Positions 18,188 to 27,779 of a stretch of DNA of 64,000 nucleotides are shown here, in pieces. The notes under the pieces were generated by a model, which searched no databases, was not told the DNA's origin, and saw nothing but the letters and a program-made list of their open reading frames with translations. Numbering within the stretch: the stretch's first letter is position 1; each line of letters opens with the position of its first letter. The position numbers and the translations under genes are program-made. The DNA comes from Burkholderia singularis (GTDB lineage Bacteria > Pseudomonadota > Gammaproteobacteria > Burkholderiales > Burkholderiaceae), in NCBI RefSeq assembly GCF_900176645.1, contig NZ_FXAN01000040.1, positions 124,001-188,000 on the forward strand, written 5' to 3'.

Positions 18188-18447
18188 ATGGCACAGCTCG
18201 AGGGCAGCGAGACCGAGCAGAGCGTTCGCGGACGAGTCACTGGCAAATCGCCGCTATCTGTATTTCTCGGCTAAAGCGGACGGCGACGGGCAGAGCGATG
18301 TCGCTGCGTTGTTTCGTTCGACCGCCGAAGGCGAGACCAGCCATGCGCGCCGCTATCTCGAATATCTGGAGACAGTCGGCGATCCGGCGACGGATTTGCT
18401 GTTCGGCGCGTTGCGGCTGCGACATGATGGAGCCTGCGATGTCTCAC
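18188..18447 (+). pseudogene. Rubrerythrin remnant, frameshifted and truncated
   Basis: The start MAQLEGSETEQ keeps a good ribosome-binding site (GGAGAGGCGTAA). About 11 bases are lost near 18226 and the homology continues in another frame: AFADESLANRRYLYFSAKAD, then DVAALFRSTAEGETSHARRY, LEYLETVGDPATDLLFG. This is the N-terminal half of a ferritin-like rubrerythrin, including the first ExxH-type iron ligands. Homology stops near 18420. The second half, with its ligands and the rubredoxin domain, is gone. No functional product is expected. In intact Burkholderia loci this gene precedes an Fe-S cluster protein, whose remnant follows here. Confidence 0.75.
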
Positions 18448-18899
18448 CGAGAAGGCAGTCTGGGGGCACCATGCGGCTTGTTACGTGATCTGCAACGAGC
18501 CTGGCATCGGTCATGATTTTGCTTACCCTGCTCGAACACAACGGCATTCCATATGAACTCATCAAGAGCGGCACGTGTTGCGGAATATCGTTGCCCACTC
18601 GAACAGGTAAATCTCGAAATCGTCGCGAAGAAGAAAGCGGTGAACATTCCTGCGCTTGCCGATTATCCGCGCGCGGGCTACGTGCTGATGTACAAGAGCG
18701 AATTGCCGCCGATGTTTCCCGATGATCCTGACATACACACGCTTGCCGATGCGTTCTGGAGCCCATTCGAATAGATAGTTGCGTACCATCGCGACGGCTT
18801 ATTGAAAACCGATTTCAAGAATGAGCTTGGCACAGTGCCGTATCACGTGCCGTGCCAGGTGCGTGGTGCGCGAACAAGAAAACATCCGCCGTGCTTTTC
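18448..18899 (+). pseudogene. Remnant of GlpC/heterodisulfide-reductase-like Fe-S protein
   Basis: Three pieces in two or more frames recall the cysteine-rich CCG-domain protein that follows rubrerythrin in related genomes. They are HAACYVICNEPGIGHD (from ~18461); LTLLEHNGIPYELIKSGTCCG (from 18519, shifted); and VNIPALADYPRAGYVLMYKS with MFPDDPDIHTLADAFWSPFE, a TAG at 18772-18774, then VAYHRDGLLKTDFKNELG and TVPYHVPCQVRG in the same frame. The N-terminal ferredoxin part and the C-terminal CCG motif are missing. At least one frameshift, internal deletions and a nonsense codon mean it is dead. Assignment rests on recognition of the family pattern. Confidence 0.7.
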
Positions 18900-19542
18900 G
18901 TGTGATTAAGGTTCAGCGAAGCCGCACCGATCGACTCAGACGCCGTCGCTCGCGAGCGATCCCGATTGAGTGCCAAAATTCCATCCTGCACGGTCAACGT
19001 GACATATCATTGATCGAAGTTAAGTGGTTCTGATATCGCATGAAGCGAAGATAATGGGTTGCGGAAATTATTCGGTTGCCGATCCATAAAAAATATCACC
19101 TGATTTTATGAATTTACCGCTGTTGCATAAATCGGAAAATTGATTCCGAGTGCGACCAGGGTTTGTGACCGATGCTATCTTCAGTGTGGTGCTTAATTTC
19201 GTATTTATTTTTTTAGAGCGGTATCATTTGGGAGTGTATGTAAAAATAAAAATATTAATCAACCACTTCTTCATGATTTTGATTGTTGTTTGGATGGGTA
19301 ATGTCGAGCAAGCTATATATTGCTATAAAACTGGGTGATGATATGCTCCATGCATAAAAAGAATTGCATCGAGGGAGACAGAGGCTTGTGCATCGGAGGT
19401 GAAAATGCCGGCATTGTGCCAGTGCTTGACGTGCCGGCGCGCACAACCCTGGCGTTCATGTGCAACCTGGTTACAGCGGCAGGCACGGGGTGCTTGCGGT
19501 CTGCGGCCAATCGCAGCCCGGCCTGGCTGCGTGGAGAAACCT
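18900..19542. other. AT-rich spacer, 643 bp
   Basis: Composition drops sharply to AT-rich between about 19020 and 19340. A 62-codon frame at 19150-19338 is hydrophobic only because of AT-rich codons and has no ribosome site. A good GGAGGTGAAA plus ATG at 19405 could start an N-terminally longer form of the next protein. No complete insertion sequence was found. It may be the junction of an old deletion or insertion. Confidence 0.45.
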
Positions 19543-20559
19543 ATGTTCTTCGATGAGCTAAATGATGCCGAGTGGGCCCGTCTCTCGACATTGATTGTGG
19601 ATGAACCCGTCCGGCTGAATCGGCGAGGCAGGCCGCGTGCTGAGAATCGAATTGTCGCGAATGCCGTGTTGTGGATTCTCACGACTGGTGAACCATGGTC
19701 GAAATTGCCTAGCCGCTATCCGTCCGGCCCGACGTGCCGGCGGCGCTTTGAGGATTGGCTCGCGAGCGGTTTGCTTGCGGAAATGGTGAAGGTGCTCTCC
19801 GACGAGAGCGGCCGCAGGTTCGCGTATGTGCCACCGCCGCCCGCGCCGGGTGCGGCGGTGCGCCGGGCACCACCTGAGGCGGCGGCCGATTGCGACCGGC
19901 TGCGCGGTGTGTTTTGGCAAAATCCGCAGTCGTGGCGTTTGCCGCTCGCTCAAACGGGTATGGCGGCTACCGAGGTAGCCGTGAGCGTCAGGCGCTTCGT
20001 GAGTGACGATGATCGCGACAACGATTCACGAAATGACCGCAGCGTTGCCGCCGCACGCGCGACGGTAATGCACGATGGCCGACCTGGACATCGTAGAACT
20101 CACCAGACGTCGTTCCATGACGCGACGCGCGTTTCGCAGCAGACCGAAACTTATCGCGGCTATACCGTGTACGGAGGCGCACGGCCGGTGCGAAACCTGA
20201 TGTATCGCGCGTGGGCCGAGATCGTGCAGGTAGATCGCCGAGTCGAACGCTCGGGGCTTATTGGGCCGCGCTTCACCGACGCGGAATCGGCGCAGCATTA
20301 TGCCCTCGATTGGGCGCGCGGTTGGATTGACCGGCATTGCCCATCGGGAAACGCTACGCCGGTCGAGAAGGCGAAGACCGAAGTTGCTTGCGCTGCGGAC
20401 CAGACGGTGGCGACGATCGCGGAGTTATCCGGGATCGCTTCGGCCGAATCCAAGATTACACACCTTGCGGCCGAGTGGTGCCGCCCGGCGGATAATCGCG
20501 ACGATGCGCCGAAAATCCAACTTGATCGGCATGAATATGCCGAATATCGGATCGGTTGA
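19543..20559 (+). CDS. Protein with transposase-derived DUF4096 domain and C-terminal Y-GY-WID domain
   Basis: This 338-residue protein has an N-terminal ~85 residues that match the DUF4096 domain found at the start of IS5/IS4-type transposases (ELNDAEWARLSTLI, NRRGRPRAENRIVANAVLW, TTGEPWSKLPSRYPSGPTC, RRRFEDWLASG). No DDE catalytic domain follows. Instead there is a Pro/Ala linker and a C-terminal module, YRGYTVYGGARPVRNLMYRAWAEIV to DWARGWIDRH. This looks like a domesticated transposase DNA-binding domain, possibly a regulator. GGAGAAACCT before the ATG at 19543 fits the family start MFFDEL; an ATG at 19405 with a strong Shine-Dalgarno is an alternative. It lies upstream of the polysaccharide genes on the same strand, between two AT-rich zones. 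Confidence 0.7.
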   Translation: MFFDELNDAEWARLSTLIVDEPVRLNRRGRPRAENRIVANAVLWILTTGEPWSKLPSRYPSGPTCRRRFEDWLASGLLAEMVKVLSDESGRRFAYVPPPPAPGAAVRRAPPEAAADCDRLRGVFWQNPQSWRLPLAQTGMAATEVAVSVRRFVSDDDRDNDSRNDRSVAAARATVMHDGRPGHRRTHQTSFHDATRVSQQTETYRGYTVYGGARPVRNLMYRAWAEIVQVDRRVERSGLIGPRFTDAESAQHYALDWARGWIDRHCPSGNATPVEKAKTEVACAADQTVATIAELSGIASAESKITHLAAEWCRPADNRDDAPKIQLDRHEYAEYRIG

Positions 20560-20690
20560 AAAACGTTTCATCGCCACGCGCGATGTGCGGCGGTGTTGCG
20601 CACGACGAGCCAGTGTTCGGTGCGAGGGTGATGCATTTACAACGGCAGCCGAGCGCCCGGCTTGACGACGACTCGCTTGCACCGAAAACG

Positions 20691-21011
20691 TCAGCCGCTA
20701 TCGACCCAATCGCAGCATTGCCACGGACGGTGAACTTTGCGGTGAGCTAATGCTTGCGCGCCAGACTCGCCCTTCAGGCGGCTGGCGATTTTCTTGGCCT
20801 CCTACAGATGTGTGCTACTGGCGACGAGAATCGCGTCGGAGATTTCGACCACGACTCGATTGCGTGTGCAGACACATGCGAACAGGCGTTCGTCCGAATG
20901 CGCGAATGTCGATGAGGCGTGCCCGATGCACAGGTGGCCGCGTGCGATGTTGCCGTCTTTGCTGCTGAGCTGCCGGAACGCATCCCACGGGTCGGCGTCG
21001 GGTCCGACCAT
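20691..21011 (-). pseudogene. Possible relic of a small unknown gene
   Basis: From an ATG at 21011 the minus strand reads MVGPDADPWDAFRQLSSKDG, NIARGHLCIGHASSTFAHSD, ERLFACVCTRNRVVVEISDA, ILVASSTHL, then a TAG at 20802-20804. It then stays in frame as EAKKIASRLKGESG to a TGA at 20691. Third positions are mostly G/C, as in true genes here, and the amino-acid mix looks natural. There is no ribosome site. I do not recognise the family. Confidence 0.25.
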
Positions 21012-21074
21012 GTTGAGCGCAATGATATAAAAAATAAATGCTTTGAATTTTATGGAATTAATGCGACCTTGGGA

Positions 21075-21110
21075 TTGACAAGAAATCTCGGATTCGGTCG
21101 GTTTTGTCAA
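21075..21110 (+). promoter_or_regulatory. Inverted repeat in the polysaccharide operon leader
   Basis: TTGACAA (21075-21081) and TTGTCAA (21104-21110) are perfect 7-bp inverted arms separated by 22 bases, inside AT-rich DNA. TTGACA is also a consensus -35 box, but no good -10 stands 16-18 bases later. The repeat lies 157 bases before the bceB ATG. Operator function is inferred. Confidence 0.35.
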
Positions 21111-21267
21111 AGATAAAGACATAAAAAATATCGACATGAAAAATTTTTAAAAACTAGCGACTTATTTTTTTAATAATTCTGCCCTTGCAGCGGGAATTTT
21201 ATTGAGGGTTCAATAGCGTCGTGCACTGTTTTGACCAGATGCTGTTCGGCAGCGCGAGGACGTAACC

Positions 21268-22671
21268 ATGTTGAGCGTACAGGCCAGAGTGATCGATATC
21301 GCGATGGCGGTCGCGGGCGCGTTGATCGCCGCGCTGCTGTACCGGCGGGAGTGCATGTGGCTCGATGATCTCCAGCAAACAATGCTGGTGTTCGACTGCA
21401 TGCTCGTTGTGGTGCTTTTTCCCGCGTTCGGCATTTATCAATCCTGGCGCGGCATGCCGATGTTCGGTCTGATGTGGCGCGTGCCGGTTGCTTGGCTCGT
21501 CGTCGAAGGAGCGGGCATTTTAATGAGTTTCAGCGTGCATCACGCGAGCGAATTTTCGTATTTATGGCTCGGTTATTGGGCGGTTGCGACGATTGCATTG
21601 CTGGTCGCATCGAAGGCGTGCGTGTATGCGGTGCTGCGGCGATTGCGGCGCGGTGGTTACAACCACAAAGCGGTGGCGATCGTCGGTAGCGTGCATGCGG
21701 CCGCGACGAAGCGTCTCATTGCGTATATGTGTGCGCGTCCGGATGCGGGCTTCAAGCCTGTCTGTATCTATGACGCATCGGGAGATGCCGCCGATGCGAA
21801 AAATTGCCCGATGCCGTTTGGTCCGGACGGCATCGTGATCGAGCGCTGCTTTGCCGAGCTGGTGCGGCGCGTGCGGGGCCGCGAGATTCGCGAGCTATGG
21901 CTCGTGCTGCCACTGTCGGAGGAGCCGCAGATTCAACGGATCGTGACCGAGTTTCGCCACGATTTCGTCAACATTCGTTTCATTCCTGATGTGCGTAGCG
22001 TATCGCTTTTCAATCAGGACGTGGTCGAGTTGCTTGGCGTGCCGGCGATCAACCTTGCCGCATCGCCGATCACCGACATGCGGATTCTGCCGAAGTTCGT
22101 GTTCGACCGGATGTTTGCGTTCGCAGCGCTCGTATTGCTCGCGCCGGTGATGCTGATGATTGCTGCGCTCGTCAAGTCGACTTCGCCCGGGCCCGTGTTT
22201 TTCCGGCAAAAGCGCAAGGGAGTCGACGGAGGCGAGTTCGAAATCTATAAGTTTCGCTCGATGAAGGTTCATCAGGAAAAGGCCGGGAAAATCACGCAGG
22301 CCGCGAAGAACGATTCGCGCGTGACGCCCGTTGGCCGGTTCCTGCGCCGCACGAGTCTCGACGAATTGCCGCAGTTCATCAATGTGCTGAAGGGTGAGAT
22401 GTCGGTGGTCGGCCCGCGCCCGCACGCGCTGGAACACGACGATATCTACAAGGATCTCGTGAACGGCTACATGTTTCGCTACCGGATCAAGCCGGGCATC
22501 ACGGGGTGGGCGCAGATCAACGGTTTTCGCGGCGAAACGGCTCGCATCGAGCAGATGGCCGCCCGCGTGAAGCTGGATTTGTACTACATGCAGAACTGGT
22601 CGCTTTGGCTCGACATCAAGATCGTCGCGCTGACGTTATGGAAGGGCTTTACCTGTAGCAACGCGTATTGA
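21268..22671 (+). CDS. bceB: Undecaprenyl-phosphate glucose/galactose phosphotransferase
   Basis: This 467-residue initiating glycosyltransferase moves sugar-1-phosphate (probably glucose) from a UDP-sugar to undecaprenyl phosphate at the inner membrane, the first step of repeat-unit assembly. It has four N-terminal membrane helices, a central Rossmann-like CoA_binding_3 region (about 130-240), one more helix ([17 protein letters not shown]) and the bacterial sugar-transferase domain. That domain shows [21 protein letters not shown], the hallmark [20 protein letters not shown] and PRPHA. GCGAGGACG precedes the ATG. It is the first gene of the cluster and matches bceB of the cepacian locus in order and type. 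The acceptor sugar cannot be proven from sequence. Confidence 0.9.
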   Translation: MLSVQARVIDIAMAVAGALIAALLYRRECMWLDDLQQTMLVFDCMLVVVLFPAFGIYQSWRGMPMFGLMWRVPVAWLVVEGAGILMSFSVHHASEFSYLWLGYWAVATIALLVASKACVYAVLRRLRRGGYNHKAVAIVGSVHAAATKRLIAYMCARPDAGFKPVCIYDASGDAADAKNCPMPFGPDGIVIERCFAELVRRVRGREIRELWLVLPLSEEPQIQRIVTEFRHDFVNIRFIPDVRSVSLFNQDVVELLGVPAINLAASPITDMRILPKFVFDRMFAFAALVLLAPVMLMIAALVKSTSPGPVFFRQKRKGVDGGEFEIYKFRSMKVHQEKAGKITQAAKNDSRVTPVGRFLRRTSLDELPQFINVLKGEMSVVGPRPHALEHDDIYKDLVNGYMFRYRIKPGITGWAQINGFRGETARIEQMAARVKLDLYYMQNWSLWLDIKIVALTLWKGFTCSNAY

Positions 22672-22713
22672 GCGCGGCAAATTTTACGGCTCACTGGCTA
22701 AGAGGTTCGACGG

Positions 22714-24138
22714 ATGAATCTGACAATCATCGGCAGTGGATATGTAGGGCTTGTCACGGGTGCGTGTTTTGCCGATATCGGCCATGATGTTTTTTGTCTC
22801 GATGTCGATCCTCGCAAAATCGGCATCCTGAACAGCGGTGGCGTGCCGATCCACGAACCGGGGCTCGCGCAGATCATTGCACGCAATCGCGCGGCGGGCC
22901 GCCTGCGGTTTTCGACTGACATCGAGGCGGCGGTTGGGCATGGCGACGTGCTGTTCATCGCGGTCGGCACGCCTGCCGACGAAGACGGTTCGGCCGATCT
23001 TCAATACGTGCTGGCAGCCGCGCGCAACATCGGCCGTCATATGACGGGCTTCAAGGTCATCGTCGACAAGTCGACAGTGCCCGTTGGCACTGCCGAGCGT
23101 GTGCATGCCGTGGTTACGGAGGAACTGCGCAAGCGCGGCGAGGACGGGGCGATGTTTTCGGTGGTGTCGAATCCGGAGTTTCTGAAGGAAGGCGCGGCAC
23201 TCGAGGATTTTACGCGGCCGCAACGGATCGTGATTGGCGTGGACGACGATGTGCCGGGCGAATGCGCACGTGAGCTGATGAAAAAACTCTATGCGCCGTT
23301 TAACCGCAATCATGAGCGCACGCTGTACATGAGCGTGCGTTCGGCCGAGTTCACGAAGTATGCGGCGAATGCGATGCTGGCGGCGCGCATCTCGTTGATC
23401 AACGAGATGGCGAATCTCGCGGACCATTTCGGCGTGGATATCGAAGCGGTTCGGCGAGGAATCGGTTCAGATCCCCGGATCGGCTATCACTTCCTGTATG
23501 CGGGCTGCGGCTATGGCGGTTCATGCTTTCCGAAGGATATCGAAGCATTGATTCGCGCCGCGGACGAGCGTGGGCAGCCGTTGCGCGTACTGAAGGCGGT
23601 ATCGAAGGTCAATGACGAGCAGAAGCGCAGGCTCGCGAAGATGGTAATCGCGCGCTTCGGCGAAGACCTGGCGGGCCGCCGCTTCGGCGTTTGGGGACTC
23701 GCGTTCAAGCCGAACACCGATGATATGCGGGATGCACCGAGCCGCATGCTGATCGCCGAACTGCTTACGCATGGCGCGCACGTCACCGCCTACGATCCGA
23801 TTGCACGAGCCGAAGCTGAGCGCGTGCTCGCGCTCGATTTGCACGCATGGCCGCAGGCGCTTGCGCGTCTTACGTTCGTCGACGACGAGAGCGAGGTCGC
23901 ACAGGACGCGGACGCGCTCGTGATTGTCACTGAGTGGAAAGTGTTCAAGAACCCGGATTTCGATGCACTCCGCAAGCGTTGGAAAACACCGGTGATTTTC
24001 GACGGACGCAATCTGTATGAACCGCTCGCGATGCGCGAACTGGGCATCGAATATCACGCGATCGGGCGCACTGGCGCGCTGTCGCGCGCCGTCGCGTCGG
24101 GCGGCGGATTTTCACTGGCTGCGCGCATCGGAGTTTGA
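22714..24138 (+). CDS. bceC: UDP-glucose 6-dehydrogenase
   Basis: This 474-residue enzyme oxidises UDP-glucose to UDP-glucuronate with two NAD+, supplying glucuronic acid for the polymer. The NAD motif [20 protein letters not shown] opens the protein. The centre carries [15 protein letters not shown], and the catalytic cysteine sits in [10 protein letters not shown] near residue 270. The C-terminal UDP-binding domain includes [26 protein letters not shown] before the ATG is a fair ribosome site. It follows bceB by 42 bp. In B. cenocepacia the bceD phosphatase gene would come next; here only 155 bp of non-coding DNA separate it from bceE. Confidence 0.95.
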   Translation: MNLTIIGSGYVGLVTGACFADIGHDVFCLDVDPRKIGILNSGGVPIHEPGLAQIIARNRAAGRLRFSTDIEAAVGHGDVLFIAVGTPADEDGSADLQYVLAAARNIGRHMTGFKVIVDKSTVPVGTAERVHAVVTEELRKRGEDGAMFSVVSNPEFLKEGAALEDFTRPQRIVIGVDDDVPGECARELMKKLYAPFNRNHERTLYMSVRSAEFTKYAANAMLAARISLINEMANLADHFGVDIEAVRRGIGSDPRIGYHFLYAGCGYGGSCFPKDIEALIRAADERGQPLRVLKAVSKVNDEQKRRLAKMVIARFGEDLAGRRFGVWGLAFKPNTDDMRDAPSRMLIAELLTHGAHVTAYDPIARAEAERVLALDLHAWPQALARLTFVDDESEVAQDADALVIVTEWKVFKNPDFDALRKRWKTPVIFDGRNLYEPLAMRELGIEYHAIGRTGALSRAVASGGGFSLAARIGV

Positions 24139-24293
24139 ACGCATGGCGTAGACCATGTCCCGCTATTTCGAATCGGCGCAACCGTTGTCAGGCGGCAAAG
24201 TGACCTTGTAGGTAAGGGAGGGCGGAGATCGCCGGCGCGCGAGCGCTGCCAATTGATCGAATGCCTGGCCCAAGGAGGATGGCTGCAAAAACC

Positions 24294-25469
24294 ATGATGA
24301 ATCGCTCGCTTAGACCGATGGTGCTTGTCGTCGCGCTCGCGTCGCTGTTGCAGGCATGCTCGACCGCGCCAGGTCATTATCTGAATACGTCGCGGCTGGA
24401 CGACAACGACAAGCAACCGGATATGCACTACCGCGTGCGGCTCGTCACCGCCGAGTTGATCGTGTCGCAGGCAGAAGCGCAACGCACCGATCAGCCGCTG
24501 CCGCCGGCGCGCTACGCCGATGCATCGCAATACGTGTACCGAATCCAGCCGCAGGACATTCTCGGCGTTACGGTCTGGGATCATCCCGAACTGACGACGC
24601 CGCAAGGTCAGTCGTTCTCCAGCGGCGGTAACACCACGCAGACGATTGCTGGCGCGCTGCAGCAGCCTTATACGACTGCGCTGCCGGGCCAGGCCGATCC
24701 TTACGGGCAAACGGTCGGCTCCGACGGCACGATCTATTTTCCGTTCGTCGGCCGCCTGATGGTCGCGGGCAAGCCGGTCGGCCAGGTGCGCGACGAACTG
24801 GCCGCGCGGCTCGCACGCTATGTGAGGAACCCTCAGATTGATGTGCGCGTGCTGTCGTATCGCAGTCAGAAAATACAGGTGACGGGCGAGGTGAAGACCC
24901 CCGGCCCTCTCGCTATGACGGATGTGCCTCTCACGCTGGTCGATGCGCTCACACGCTCGGGCGGCACGACTGCCGAAGCGGATCTGCAGCGCGTGCGTCT
25001 CACGCGCGGCGGAAAGTTCTATCAGCTCGATGCGAATGCAATGCTCGACCGCGGCGACGTCACGCAGAACGTGATGTTGCAAGCGGGCGATGTCGTCAAC
25101 GTACCGGATCGCGCCGACAGCCGCGTGTTCGTGATGGGCGAAGTGAGAATGCCCGTTACGGTGCCAATGCTCAAAGGCCGATTGACGATCGCTGACGCGC
25201 TAACGGCGGGCGGCGGAATCCTCGATACCGATGCAAACCCGCGCCAGATATACGTGCTGCGCGATCTGCAGGATAAGCCCAATACGCCGGACATTTTCCG
25301 TCTCGACATGACACAGCCCGATGCGCTGATGCTCTCGAGCCGCTTTCAGTTGAAGCCGCTCGATGTCGTTTATGTGGGCACGGCCGGATCGGCGCACTTC
25401 AACCGCATGTTGCAGCAAATCTTCCCGACGATTCAGTCGATTTATTACATGAAGCAGATCACGCACTGA
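24294..25469 (+). CDS. bceE: Outer-membrane polysaccharide export lipoprotein (Wza-like)
   Basis: This 391-residue lipoprotein (LASLLQACS, lipidated Cys22) forms the octameric outer-membrane export channel with the BY-kinase/co-polymerase. The Poly_export domain begins at YRIQPQDILGVTVWDHPELT. SLBB domains follow, one with QKIQVTGEVKTPGPLAMTDVPLTLVDALTRSGG and one with VFVMGEVRMPVTVPMLKGRLTIADALTAGGG. AAGGAGG at 24272-24278 lies 15 bases before the chosen ATG; in-frame ATGs at 24261, 24279 and 24297 are possible, but all give the same mature lipoprotein. It matches bceE of the cepacian locus in position, and the kinase/co-polymerase gene follows after 49 bp. Confidence 0.92.
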   Translation: MMNRSLRPMVLVVALASLLQACSTAPGHYLNTSRLDDNDKQPDMHYRVRLVTAELIVSQAEAQRTDQPLPPARYADASQYVYRIQPQDILGVTVWDHPELTTPQGQSFSSGGNTTQTIAGALQQPYTTALPGQADPYGQTVGSDGTIYFPFVGRLMVAGKPVGQVRDELAARLARYVRNPQIDVRVLSYRSQKIQVTGEVKTPGPLAMTDVPLTLVDALTRSGGTTAEADLQRVRLTRGGKFYQLDANAMLDRGDVTQNVMLQAGDVVNVPDRADSRVFVMGEVRMPVTVPMLKGRLTIADALTAGGGILDTDANPRQIYVLRDLQDKPNTPDIFRLDMTQPDALMLSSRFQLKPLDVVYVGTAGSAHFNRMLQQIFPTIQSIYYMKQITH

Positions 25470-25518
25470 CCGGCCGCCGGGCTGCCGTGCGGTCCGTGTC
25501 AACCTCAAACGGGAAAGC

Positions 25519-27747
25519 ATGGTGAATACGCAAGCGCCACATCCGTATGCCAGCCTCGCGGTGAAGACCGATGAGGAGGATGTCGTACTCGGCCATCTGC
25601 TCCAGGTGATCGTAGACGATATCTGGCTGCTGCTCGGTATCGCGCTCGTTGTCGTTGCGTTCGCCGGCCTCTACTGCTATGTCGCGAAACCGGTGTATTC
25701 GGCGGATGTGCACGTGCGCGTGGAATCGGGCGACAGCACTTCTCAGGCGCTCACGCAGACGCAGACGGGCGCCGTGATTAATAGCGGCCCGCCGACGCCG
25801 CAGACCGATGCCGAAATCGAGATCATCAAGAGCCGCGGCGTCGTCGCACCGGTTGTCGAGCGGTTCAAGCTGAATGTGTCGGTGATGCCGAAGACGTTTC
25901 CGATCCTCGGTGCAATCGCCGTGCGGCTTGCGACGCCGGGGCATCCGGCGAATCCGTGGCTGGGCATGCCGTCATACGGATGGGGCGGCGAAGAGGCCGC
26001 GATCGATTCGATCATGGTGGCGCCCGCGTTCGAGGGCAGGAAGCTGACGCTGACGGCGGGGGCAGCAGACGATTTTACGCTTACCGATCCGGACGGCAGG
26101 CTGCTGCTGCGAGGCAAGCTCGGAAAAATCGAACGTGGTGCTGCGGTGACGATGAAAGTGACGAAGCTTATCGCGCGGCCCGGCACGCAGTTCGTCGTGG
26201 TTCGGCTGAACGATCTCGATGCAATCACCGGATTTCAGTCCGGTATTCAGGTAAGCGAACAGGGCAAGCAGACGGGAGTGATTCAGATCTCGCTCGAAGG
26301 CAAGGACCCCGAACAGACGGCACTGATCGCAAATGCGCTCGCACAGTCGTATCTGCATCAACACGTGACGAGCAAACAGGCGGAAGCGACCAAGATGCTC
26401 GAGTTTCTGAAAAGCGAGGAGCCGCGCCTGAAGGCAGATCTGGAACGAACGGAAGCGCAGTTGACCGAATATCAACGCAGGTCCGGATCAATCAACGCGA
26501 GTGACGAGGCGAGAGTCTATCTCGAAGGCAGCGTTCTGTACGAGCAGCAGATCGCCGCTCAGCGGCTACAGCTCGCGTCGCTTGCGCAGCGTTATACGGA
26601 CGAGCATCCGCTCGTCGTCGCGGCGCGCCGGCAACTCGGTCAACTCGAAGCCGAGCGCGCGAGGTACGAGCACAAATTCCGCAGCCTGCCCTCGACGGAA
26701 GCGAAGGCCGTGGCATTGCAACGCAATGCGAAAGTTGCTGAGGATATTTACGTGCTACTGCTGAACCGCGTGCAGGAACTGTCGGTGCAAAAAGCGGGCA
26801 TGGGAGGCAATATCCGGCTCGTCGATGCTGCGCTGCGTCCCGGCCAGCCGATCAAACCGAAGAAGGCGCTGATCTTTTCAGCGGCGATGCTGCTTGGTTT
26901 GATCGTCGGCACGGGTGTCGTATTCCTGCGTCGCAATCTGTTGCATGGTATCGAGGACCCGGATCGTGTCGAACGCATATTCAATTTGCCGCTCTACGGC
27001 ATCGTGCCGCATAGCGCTGAGCAAGCGCGTCTCGATACATCGGCGAGCCATGCGGCTGGGCATGTGCCGAGGCCGATCCTCGCGTGTGTGAAGCCAAAGG
27101 ATATGAGCGTTGAAAGTCTGCGCAGCCTGCGCACGGCGATGCAGTTCGTCTTGACGGAGACGAAGAACCGCGTGGTCGTGCTGACCGGTCCGACGCCCCG
27201 CATTGGCAAGAGTTTTCTTGCCGTCAATCTTGCCGCACTCGTCGCGCATTCGGGTAAGCGGGTTTTGCTGATCGACGCCGATATGCGGCGCGGCATGCTC
27301 AAGCGCTATTTCGATGCCGGGCCGGCAGGCGGTTTATCGGAACTGCTGAGCGGTCAGGCCGCGCTGGAGGAGGCAATTGGTGAAACGACGGTGCCGGGGC
27401 TGTCGTTCATTGCGTCCGGCGCCTGTCCGGCGAATCCGTCCGAGCTTCTGATGTCGCCACGGCTGCCTCAATATCTCGACGGTATTGCGAAGCGATACGA
27501 CTTGGTGCTCGTCGATTCACCGCCAATCCTTACCGTCACCGATGCCGCGATCCTTGGCGGACTCGCAGGCGCGACCTTCCTGGTGCTGCGCTCCGGCATG
27601 CACACCGAAGCCGAAATCGGCGATGCGATCAAGCGGCTGCGCACGGCGGGTGTGTATCTGCAAGGTGGAATCTTCAACGGCGTGCCGCCGCGCACGCGCG
27701 GCTACGGCCGAAGCTATGCGGCCATGCACGAATACCTGAGCCCATGA
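25519..27747 (+). CDS. bceF: Polysaccharide co-polymerase and BY-kinase (Wzc-like)
   Basis: This 742-residue inner-membrane protein combines chain-length control and tyrosine autokinase. It has an N-terminal Wzz helix near residue 35, a periplasmic coiled-coil part (about 240-400) and a second helix (LIFSAAMLLGLIVGTGVVFL). The cytosolic kinase follows, with Walker A GPTPRIGKS (~556), Walker A' VLLIDADMRRG (~582) and Walker B LVLVDSPPI (~663). The C-terminal tail RGYGRSYAAMHEYLSP contains a short cluster of three tyrosines for autophosphorylation. No tyrosine phosphatase gene (bceD) is in the cluster, so dephosphorylation must come from elsewhere. Its stop overlaps a possible ATG of the next gene. 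Confidence 0.93.
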   Translation: MVNTQAPHPYASLAVKTDEEDVVLGHLLQVIVDDIWLLLGIALVVVAFAGLYCYVAKPVYSADVHVRVESGDSTSQALTQTQTGAVINSGPPTPQTDAEIEIIKSRGVVAPVVERFKLNVSVMPKTFPILGAIAVRLATPGHPANPWLGMPSYGWGGEEAAIDSIMVAPAFEGRKLTLTAGAADDFTLTDPDGRLLLRGKLGKIERGAAVTMKVTKLIARPGTQFVVVRLNDLDAITGFQSGIQVSEQGKQTGVIQISLEGKDPEQTALIANALAQSYLHQHVTSKQAEATKMLEFLKSEEPRLKADLERTEAQLTEYQRRSGSINASDEARVYLEGSVLYEQQIAAQRLQLASLAQRYTDEHPLVVAARRQLGQLEAERARYEHKFRSLPSTEAKAVALQRNAKVAEDIYVLLLNRVQELSVQKAGMGGNIRLVDAALRPGQPIKPKKALIFSAAMLLGLIVGTGVVFLRRNLLHGIEDPDRVERIFNLPLYGIVPHSAEQARLDTSASHAAGHVPRPILACVKPKDMSVESLRSLRTAMQFVLTETKNRVVVLTGPTPRIGKSFLAVNLAALVAHSGKRVLLIDADMRRGMLKRYFDAGPAGGLSELLSGQAALEEAIGETTVPGLSFIASGACPANPSELLMSPRLPQYLDGIAKRYDLVLVDSPPILTVTDAAILGGLAGATFLVLRSGMHTEAEIGDAIKRLRTAGVYLQGGIFNGVPPRTRGYGRSYAAMHEYLSP

Positions 27748-27779
27748 CACCGGCTCGTTCGTCAATCAACCAAATAACG

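Larger units (their letters stand above)
20560..21267. other. Long leader region before the polysaccharide operon, 708 bp
   Basis: The first half is GC-rich and shows a possible decayed minus-strand gene (20691-21011). The second half (about 21020-21230) is strongly AT-rich, with A/T runs and a TTGACAA...TTGTCAA inverted repeat. It is the probable promoter and 5' leader of the bce-like operon. I looked for an RfaH-type ops element (GGCGGTAG) and did not find one. Confidence 0.5.

Noticed and set aside
17758..18516. 252-codon plus-strand ORF
   Set aside because: It joins non-coding DNA with the wrong-frame part of the rubrerythrin remnant; no consistent protein signature.
19150..19338. 62-codon hydrophobic ORF in the AT-rich spacer
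   Set aside because: Hydrophobicity follows from AT-rich codons; no ribosome site and no homology pattern.
19543..20559. Intact IS5-type insertion sequence
   Set aside because: Only the DUF4096 domain is present; no DDE domain, terminal inverted repeats or target duplication was found.
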